64,000 nt of DNA from Knufia peltigerae (taxonomy: Eukaryota > Ascomycota > Eurotiomycetes > Chaetothyriales > Trichomeriaceae). The position numbers and the translations under genes are program-made. How positions within the stretch are numbered: position 1 is the first letter of the stretch; each line of letters opens with the position of its first letter. The stretch is taken from contig JAPDRN010000049.1 of NCBI GenBank assembly GCA_030247855.1, positions 124,001 through 188,000 of the forward strand, read 5' to 3'. This document shows, piece by piece, positions 58,460 through 64,000 of the stretch. The notes under the pieces were generated by a model, which searched no databases, was not told where the DNA came from, and saw nothing but the letters and a program-made list of their open reading frames with translations.

Positions 58460-60748
58460 GTGTATTTCAAGTCCCTGGATTATCCGGTCATCGTCATCGA
58501 CGGTGACTACGACTCGCCGCGCATCGGCGGCATCCTCATCCGTGCGCTGGTGGAAGAGCTGCGCAGCAATGACCAGCGCGTGCTGTGCGGCCTGAACCTG
58601 GACGATGCCCGTGCCGGCGCCCGTACCTACGTGGCCGCTTCGGCGGTGCTGATCTCGATCGACGGCAGCGAGGAGGTCGATGGCGAGTTCCAGCGCCTGA
58701 CCGCCTTCCTGCGCGAACAGAGTGCGCGCCGCGCCAACCTGCCGGTGTTCCTGTACGGCGAGCGGCGCACCATCGAGAAGGTGCCGAGCAAGCTGCTCAA
58801 GTACATCCACGGCTTCATCTTCCTGTTCGAAGACACCAAGAGCTTCATCTCGCGGCAGGTGATGCGTGCGGCTGAGGACTACATGCAGAACCTGCTGCCG
58901 CCGTTCTTCAAGGCGCTGATCCATCATGCAGCCGAGTCGAACTATTCCTGGCATACGCCGGGCCATGCCGGCGGCGTGGCTTTCACCAAGTCACCGGTCG
59001 GGCGCGCCTTCCACCAGTTCTATGGGGAGAACACGCTGCGCAGCGATCTGTCGATTTCGGTGCCGGAACTGGGCTCGCTGCTGGACCACACCGGCCCGAT
59101 CAAGCAGGCCGAGGACGAGGCGGCGCGCAACTTCGGTGCCGACCACACCTTCTTCGTCACCAACGGTACCTCGACGGCCAACAAGATCGTATGGCACGGC
59201 ACCGTTGCCCGCGGCGACGTGGTGTTCGTCGACCGCAACTGCCACAAGTCGCTGCTGCATTCGTTGATCATGACCGGCGCGGTGCCTGTATATTTCACGC
59301 CCAGCCGCAACGCACACGGCATCATCGGCCCGATCAGCCTGGACCAGTTCACCCCGGAAGCGCTGCAGCAGCGCATCGCCGCCAATCCGCTGGCCAGCCA
59401 GGCCTACCGGGCCGGCTCCAAGCCGCGCATCGCGGTGGTGACCAACTCGACCTACGACGGCCTGTGCTACAACGCCGAGAAGATCGCCGATGAGATCGGC
59501 AGCGCGGTCGACTTCCTGCATTTCGATGAAGCCTGGTATGCCTATGCCGCGTTCCATCCGTTCTACGAGAACCACTACGGCATGGCCAAGGGCAAGCCGC
59601 GTGAGCAGGATGCGATCATCTTCACCACGCACTCCACCCACAAGTTGCTGGCCGCGTTCTCGCAGGCGTCGATGATCCATGTGCGCAATTCCGCCAGCCG
59701 CGACCTGGATGCCGAGCGCTTCAACGAGGCCTTCATGATGCATACCTCGACCAGCCCGCACTACGGGGTGATCGCAGCGTGCGATGTGGCCTCGAAGATG
59801 ATGGAGGGCGATGCCGGTCGTTCGCTGGTGCAGGAAATGCACGACGAGGCGATTGCCTTCCGCCGGGCCATGCTGCACGTACGCGACGATCTGGGGCGCG
59901 ATGACTGGTGGTTCAGCGTATGGCAGCCGACCCAGGTCGAGCGCAGCCTGGACAAGGGCGATACGCCGGCGCCGCTGGTCGCCAAGCGCGAGGAATGGTA
60001 CCTGCAGCCCGATGCGCATTGGCACGGGTTCGAGAACCTGGTCGATGACTATGTGCTGATCGATCCGATCAAGGTGACCCTGTTGACCCCGGGCCTGTCG
60101 ATGGACGGCAGCATGGGCAAGCAGGGCATCCCGGCTGCGGTGCTGAGCAAGTTCCTGTGGGGCCGTGGCATCACCGTGGAGAAGACCAACCTGTACTCGG
60201 TGCTGTTCCTGTTCTCGATGGGCATCACCAAGGGCAAGTGGAGCACGCTGGTTACCGAACTGATGGCGTTCAAGGAGCTGTACGACCGCAACGCGCCGCT
60301 GACCCAGGCGCTGCCGTCGCTGGCTGCCGACTACCCCCATGCCTATGCCGGTTGGGGCCTGCGTGACCTGTGTGACGCACTCCATGCGTTCAACCAGGAG
60401 TTCGCGGTGGCCAAGGTGATGCGTGAGATGTACGTGGACCTGCCGACACCGGTGATGACTCCGGCCGATGCCTACAACCACCTTGTGAAGGGCGAGATCG
60501 AGCGGGTCGACATCGAGCAGGTCAGCGGCCGCATCGCTGCGACGATGCTGGTGCCGTACCCGCCGGGCATCCCGACGATCATGCCGGGCGAGCGCTTCGG
60601 CGACCGCGACGAGCCGATCATCCAGTCGCTGCGCATCGCCCGCGAGCAGAACGCGCGCTTCCCGGGCTTCGAGTCGGACGTGCATGGCCTTATCATCGAG
60701 CGTGATGGCGACGTGCCGTCCTACAAGGTGGAGGTGCTGAAGGCCTGA
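58460..60748 (+). CDS. Orn/Lys/Arg decarboxylase (PLP, fold type I)
   Basis: 762 residues. The N-terminal CheY-like domain (about 1-130) is followed by the PLP domain: 'YSWHTPGHAGGVAFTKSPVG', 'LGSLLDHTGP', 'NGTSTANKIVWHG', 'VDRNCHKSLLHSL', 'LHFDEAWYAYAAFHP' and the PLP-Lys in 'FTTHSTHKLLAAFSQASMIHV'. A C-terminal domain has 'GRIAATMLVPYPPGIPTIMPGE'. The type is the inducible large decarboxylase. 'WHTPGH.GGV...KSPVG' and 'RSDLS.SVPELGSLLDHTGP' recall Pseudomonas LdcA (lysine) more than E. coli AdiA (arginine), while the neighbour looks like AdiC. The substrate is therefore open. It makes a diamine or agmatine and consumes a proton. Confidence 0.92.
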   Translation: MYFKSLDYPVIVIDGDYDSPRIGGILIRALVEELRSNDQRVLCGLNLDDARAGARTYVAASAVLISIDGSEEVDGEFQRLTAFLREQSARRANLPVFLYGERRTIEKVPSKLLKYIHGFIFLFEDTKSFISRQVMRAAEDYMQNLLPPFFKALIHHAAESNYSWHTPGHAGGVAFTKSPVGRAFHQFYGENTLRSDLSISVPELGSLLDHTGPIKQAEDEAARNFGADHTFFVTNGTSTANKIVWHGTVARGDVVFVDRNCHKSLLHSLIMTGAVPVYFTPSRNAHGIIGPISLDQFTPEALQQRIAANPLASQAYRAGSKPRIAVVTNSTYDGLCYNAEKIADEIGSAVDFLHFDEAWYAYAAFHPFYENHYGMAKGKPREQDAIIFTTHSTHKLLAAFSQASMIHVRNSASRDLDAERFNEAFMMHTSTSPHYGVIAACDVASKMMEGDAGRSLVQEMHDEAIAFRRAMLHVRDDLGRDDWWFSVWQPTQVERSLDKGDTPAPLVAKREEWYLQPDAHWHGFENLVDDYVLIDPIKVTLLTPGLSMDGSMGKQGIPAAVLSKFLWGRGITVEKTNLYSVLFLFSMGITKGKWSTLVTELMAFKELYDRNAPLTQALPSLAADYPHAYAGWGLRDLCDALHAFNQEFAVAKVMREMYVDLPTPVMTPADAYNHLVKGEIERVDIEQVSGRIAATMLVPYPPGIPTIMPGERFGDRDEPIIQSLRIAREQNARFPGFESDVHGLIIERDGDVPSYKVEVLKA

Positions 60749-60776
60749 GCCGGTACGGTCGGCCCTTCGGCGAACG

Positions 60777-61679
60777 ATGGATACCGCGCGCGAGCAACGC
60801 ATCCTGAAGTTCTCGATCGGGGTCACCGTGGCGGTCAGCGCGGTCGGCTTCATCGGTGGTCTGCTGGTGGGATCGCAGGCCATCCTGTTCGATGGCATCT
60901 ACAGCCTGGTCGACGTGGCCCTGACTCTGGTGTCGTTGTCGGTGCTGCGGCTGGTGGCGCGGGAACACAGCCCGCGCTTCCAGTACGGCTATTGGCACCT
61001 GGAGCCGATGGTCGAGGCGCTGGGAGGAGTGATCCTGTCGCTGGCCTGTGTATACGCGCTGGCCAACGCGGTCATTGGATTGACCACCGGCGGGCACGAA
61101 GTGAAATTCGGGCCCGCCCTCTGGTGGGCGGCGCTGCTGAGTGCCAGCAACCTGGGCATGGCCGCGTTCGTGGCCCAGCGTGCCCGTAGGTTGCAGTCGG
61201 CATTGCTGTGGCTGGACGTGCGTGGCTGGCTGCTGGGTGGATTGATGAGCCTGGCGGTGGTGCTGGCGTTCATGTTGGCGCTGGCGCTGCACGGTGGGCA
61301 GTGGCACCACTGGGTGCCGTATCTGGATTCGATCGTGCTGGCGTTGATCAGCCTGGCGGTGTTGCCGGTGCCAGCGCGTAGTGCGTGGAAGGCCATGCGG
61401 GAAGTGCTGCAGGTGGCACCCGATGACCTCGACGAGCGCGTGCAGCAGGTGATGCAGGCGTTCGTGGCCGAACATGGCTATGCCGGCTTCACCAGCCATG
61501 TCGCGAAGATGGGGCGCATGCGGTTCATCGAGATCCACATCCTGACCTCGCCGTCGACCCCGCTGGGCACGGTGGGCGAGGTGGATGCGATGCGCGATGA
61601 GATCGCGGTGAGGATGGCCGCGCGGGGCAGCACGTTCTGGCTGACGATCGATTTCACCGCGGACCCGGCGTGGACGTGA
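60777..61679 (+). CDS. Cation diffusion facilitator transporter
   Basis: 300 residues. Five or six membrane helices occupy about 10-205. The metal-site motif is in 'LFDGIYSLVDVALTLVSL' (helix II) and 'WLDVRGWLLGG', with 'LDSIVLALISLAVLPV' in helices V-VI. The cytoplasmic C-terminus has 'IEIHILTSPSTPLGTVGEVDAMR'. It belongs to the CDF family (Zn, Fe or Mn efflux). It starts 28 bases after the decarboxylase and may belong to the same operon. Confidence 0.88.
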   Translation: MDTAREQRILKFSIGVTVAVSAVGFIGGLLVGSQAILFDGIYSLVDVALTLVSLSVLRLVAREHSPRFQYGYWHLEPMVEALGGVILSLACVYALANAVIGLTTGGHEVKFGPALWWAALLSASNLGMAAFVAQRARRLQSALLWLDVRGWLLGGLMSLAVVLAFMLALALHGGQWHHWVPYLDSIVLALISLAVLPVPARSAWKAMREVLQVAPDDLDERVQQVMQAFVAEHGYAGFTSHVAKMGRMRFIEIHILTSPSTPLGTVGEVDAMRDEIAVRMAARGSTFWLTIDFTADPAWT

Positions 61680-61793
61680 TGTCGTTGCTGCCGATCGTTG
61701 CGCGCGGTGGACCGCTCTGTTGCATGCAATGGGTTTGACCTCAACAGCAGTTGAGGTCGCAGACTGCCTCGCATTCCCCACGAGGCATGCAGT

Positions 61794-62228
61794 ATGAACC
61801 TGCTGACCACTCCGGACTTCAGTCATGGCCTGCTGGATCTGTTCGATCCTCCCGGCCTGCACGATCCCAGTGCCAACGGATATTCGCACGTGGCGGTGGT
61901 GCGACTGCCAGCGCGTGTGATCCATATCGCCGGGCAGGGCGGCGAAGACGACCAGGGAATCCTGTCGCCCAGCTTCGAGGAGCAGGTGTCGCAGGCACTG
62001 GACAATCTGCAGACCGCGCTGCGCTCGGCCCACGCGGATCTGACCGATGTTGCGCGACTGCGGATCCTGGTGGTCGACCACGATGAGGATCGCCTGGGCA
62101 TCATCGCCCGCCAGGTGCGGCGACGCTGGGCCAATCGCCCGGCACCGACCTGCACGCTGATTCCGGTGCCGCGGCTGGCGTTGGACGGAATGCTGTTCGA
62201 GATCGAGGCCGAGGCCTACAGCGCTTAG
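61794..62228 (+). CDS. RidA-family protein
   Basis: 144 residues. 'YSHVAVVRLPARVIHIAGQGGEDDQG', 'FEEQVSQALDNLQTALRSAHADLTDVARLRILVVDHDED' and 'RPAPTCTLIPVPRLALDGMLFEIEAEA' fit the YjgF/YER057c/UK114 fold. The Arg that marks true RidA enamine deaminases (usually in 'R.A') is not clear, so it may be one of the Rid subfamilies without that activity. Its stop overlaps the convergent tonB-type stop. Confidence 0.88.
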   Translation: MNLLTTPDFSHGLLDLFDPPGLHDPSANGYSHVAVVRLPARVIHIAGQGGEDDQGILSPSFEEQVSQALDNLQTALRSAHADLTDVARLRILVVDHDEDRLGIIARQVRRRWANRPAPTCTLIPVPRLALDGMLFEIEAEAYSA

Positions 62229-62938
62229 CGCAGGTAGTACTCCACCGGCACCACCAGTTCCTGCGGAGCCGGCAGTTCGTCTGGAATCCGGGGCAGAGGT
62301 TGCGCGCGGCGGAATGTCCGCAGCGCGCTTTCATCCAGCATCGGCTGTCCGCTGGGCTGCTCCAGGCGCAATGCCAGCAGGTGGCCGTCGCGGCTGATGC
62401 TGGCCCTGACCCATGCGGTGCCCTGCTGGCGCCGCGACCTCGCTACGGCGGGGTAGTAGCGGTAACGCTCCAGCCGCGCCATCAGGCGGGCTTCCCACTG
62501 GTCGCTGGCGGCGCCGGCCTGGAAGTCCGCCGGTGGTGCGTCCGGGGCGGGCGGCGCGGCCGTGATCGATGCCGGTGCTGGACGGGCATCGGTCGCGGCC
62601 GCAGGCGGGGCCACGGGCAAGGGCTGGTGGCCGTCGCCATTCTTCTCGCTGGCGGCGAGGTTGCCTTCGGGTGCTGCCGTGGCGCGCGGTGGTGGGGGTG
62701 ATTTCCGCGCTTCGGCTGCCCGCGATTGCTGTGCCTGGCTGGGACGTTCGGACTGCAGTTCTTCCACCGGCTGCGGTGGCGCGGCCGGTGCCAGCAGGCG
62801 CAGGCTGATGCGCACGTCCTGTTCCGGCGGTGGTAGCAGCGGCGGGGTGGGCACCCAGTGGACGAACAGCAGCAACGGCAGCAAGTGCAGCCCGATGCTG
62901 ATCGTCACCGCTTGCCAGTGCTGCCGACGCTCACTCAT
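62225..62938 (-). CDS. TonB-family energy transducer
   Basis: 237 residues from ATG 62938. One membrane helix sits at about 10-28 ('AVTISIGLHLLPLLLFVHW', with the conserved S/H). A Pro/Ala-rich periplasmic linker (about 30-150) follows, then the TonB C-terminal domain with 'YYPAVARSRRQQGTAWVRASISRDGHLLALRLEQPSGQPMLDESALRTFRRAQPLP'. It transmits ExbBD energy to outer-membrane receptors. It lies directly downstream of the ChaN-like gene and a receptor gene, overlapping the former by 8 bases. Confidence 0.9.
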   Translation of the reverse strand: MSERRQHWQAVTISIGLHLLPLLLFVHWVPTPPLLPPPEQDVRISLRLLAPAAPPQPVEELQSERPSQAQQSRAAEARKSPPPPRATAAPEGNLAASEKNGDGHQPLPVAPPAAATDARPAPASITAAPPAPDAPPADFQAGAASDQWEARLMARLERYRYYPAVARSRRQQGTAWVRASISRDGHLLALRLEQPSGQPMLDESALRTFRRAQPLPRIPDELPAPQELVVPVEYYLR

Positions 62939-63731
62939 CGCCGACCACCCACAACAGGTCGGCGTCGTCACCCGCCACGTCTTCGTCGGCCGATGCCAGC
63001 GCGATCACCAGCGCTGGCTCAGCGGCTGGCAGATAGCCGGGTACGCCGGTGCCACGCAGCACATGCCAGCGGCCGGCGACCAGCAGGGCGGGGGCCGGCG
63101 ACTGCATCAGCACCTGCGCCATCCGTGTGTCACGTGCGTGCTGAACGGCGAGCATGCCACCGAGCATGGGTGCAGCGTCGGCGTGCTGGGCCAGCACCAC
63201 CGCTGACAACCGCTGCCGTGCGCCGTCGGCCGGGAACACCACCTCGGGCGATGACACCAGCAGCGTATTGACGTCAGCGCGCGACAGGTTGCTGCCATGC
63301 AGCTGGATGCCGCTGTCGACGGCGAACTGCACCAGTCCGCCATAGCGTGTCCAAGGCCAGCGGGGATCCCAGTCCAGCAGTTCGGCCAGGCGCTGCGGTT
63401 CGACCTGATGGCCCTTGTCCAGCCAGCGCTGCACGCGCTGCAGTCGGGGCTGGCGTTCGCTGGCGATCATCTCCAGCACCAGCGCACCCTGCGGACGCCG
63501 CTGCTGCAATGCCTGCAGCAGCCAGCGTTCGGCGACATGGTCGGCGTCGCTGTCGTGACGCTCGCCGAGCAGCACGCGCTCGGTAGCGGCAACGCGCTGC
63601 ACGAAGGCAGCCTGGTCCAGTTCCCCGCCCCTGGCCAGATCGATCACTTTGCCGGGCATCGGCTGCGCGCTGGCTGCCGCCGCCAGCGCGATCAGCCCCA
63701 GCGCCAGCCAGCGCCGGCTAGAACGCCACAT
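62931..63731 (-). CDS. ChaN-like haem-binding protein
   Basis: 266 residues from ATG 63731, which lies inside the end of the receptor gene. A signal peptide ends at AAASAQP. 'AATERVLLGERHDSDADHV' (the ExHD-type start), 'QGALVLEMIASERQPRLQRV', 'LLDWDPRWPWTRYGGLVQFAVDSGIQLHGSNL' and 'VLAQHADAAPMLGGMLAVQHARDTRMAQVL' are the ChaN/DUF399 pattern, a fold that binds haem in Campylobacter ChaN. With a TonB-dependent receptor and a TonB gene it forms an iron or haem uptake set. Confidence 0.85.
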   Translation of the reverse strand: MWRSSRRWLALGLIALAAAASAQPMPGKVIDLARGGELDQAAFVQRVAATERVLLGERHDSDADHVAERWLLQALQQRRPQGALVLEMIASERQPRLQRVQRWLDKGHQVEPQRLAELLDWDPRWPWTRYGGLVQFAVDSGIQLHGSNLSRADVNTLLVSSPEVVFPADGARQRLSAVVLAQHADAAPMLGGMLAVQHARDTRMAQVLMQSPAPALLVAGRWHVLRGTGVPGYLPAAEPALVIALASADEDVAGDDADLLWVVGDE

Positions 63732-64000
63732 TGACGCCCACCGAGACGGTACGGCCACGGCCGTTGCCGCGGTCCAGGATCGGGCTGAAGATGCTGTCGA
63801 TGGAGGCGTTGTTGTCATAGGCCTTGTTCTGCAGGTTTTCGATGTTCAGCCACAGCGTGGTGTTGGCCTGTGGCTTGAAGCTGGCGTAGAAGTCCAGCAG
63901 CACGCCGGTGCCGCCGGTCTTGCGGGTCTGGAAGAAGTCGTAGCCCTCTTCGGTGGGGCCGGAGTACTCGGCGCGCACACCCGCCTGCAGGCGCTGCTGC
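63718..64000 (-). CDS. TonB-dependent receptor, C-terminal end (runs off the window)
   Basis: The last 93 residues of an outer-membrane receptor, cut by the window edge. 'TGVLLDFYASFKPQANTTLWLNIENLQNKAYD' and the final strand 'GRTVSVGVNVAF' with terminal Phe are typical of TonB-dependent barrels of the haemoglobin/haem receptor type. It overlaps the start of the ChaN-like gene by 14 bases. Confidence 0.9.
   Translation of the reverse strand, partial: QQRLQAGVRAEYSGPTEEGYDFFQTRKTGGTGVLLDFYASFKPQANTTLWLNIENLQNKAYDNNASIDSIFSPILDRGNGRGRTVSVGVNVAF

Noticed and set aside
1..64000. Prophage or integrative element at the tRNA genes
   Set aside because: No integrase, phage structural gene or att-like duplication is seen next to tRNA-Leu or the Ala/Glu array.

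Overview
The window is a stretch of GC-rich gamma-proteobacterial chromosome, most likely from a Stenotrophomonas of the S. maltophilia group (Xanthomonadaceae). Three things point there. The GTAG-headed palindromic REP elements have the form of the SMAG repeats described in S. maltophilia. A Xanthomonadales-type bacterial-killing type IV secretion system (X-T4SS) is present, with effectors of matching type. Many housekeeping genes (ppsA, tex, orn, pssA) have the typical Xanthomonadaceae look. A 94-base run of Ns inside a tRNA cluster shows that this is a draft scaffold.

1-21.3 kb: after a truncated MFS transporter and an HD-domain protein comes a complete X-T4SS on the + strand: virD4, a possible promoter region, then virB7-B8-B9-B10-B11-B1-B2-B3-B4-B5-B6 in tightly spaced order and a DUF4189 protein. 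VirB7 is long for the family and should carry the extra C-terminal N0-like domain of this subclass. Downstream is an accessory island. It holds decayed DUF4189 copies, an immunity-like protein whose export leader appears broken, a GH19-like peptidoglycan-hydrolase effector with a C-terminal XVIPCD secretion domain, an unknown Ala/Pro-rich exported protein, and on the opposite strand a lipase effector with XVIPCD, translationally coupled to a lipoprotein that is probably its immunity factor. Together these form a contact-dependent antibacterial weapon with two linked effector modules.

21.7-38 kb is mainly core genome: acetyltransferases, an OB-fold membrane protein, tadA, orn, EcsC, an Old Yellow Enzyme, a small MscS channel, the divergent ppsA/ppsR pair, YqiB-like and Nudix proteins, an internally deleted methyltransferase remnant, pssA preceded by a cluster of DnaA-box-like 9-mers, a class III PHA synthase (phaE-phaC), DUF4822, DUF5329 and PspC proteins. 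REP elements fill several gaps.

38.2-38.7 kb is a non-coding element of nested perfect inverted repeats that could fold as a three-armed cloverleaf. From 39 to 48 kb come tex, a multi-PAS diguanylate cyclase, a DUF5694 protein, and a soluble tandem-PAS chemoreceptor behind a near-consensus sigma-28 promoter.

48.7-51.5 kb holds tRNA-Leu(CAA), a single-domain response regulator, an SRAP/YedK-like protein with a large insertion, and a tRNA-Ala/tRNA-Glu array with its promoter and the assembly gap. From 51.6 to 55 kb is a redox module: a MerR regulator with its operator, a GlxA/AraC regulator, a membrane-anchored TlpA-like protein and DsbG. From 55.2 to 61.7 kb a perfect FNR-type site precedes a DcaP-like porin, an AdiC-like antiporter, a large basic amino-acid decarboxylase and a CDF transporter, suggesting oxygen-responsive acid resistance or polyamine production. 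The window ends with RidA and a TonB / ChaN-like / TonB-dependent receptor gene set, the last running off the edge.
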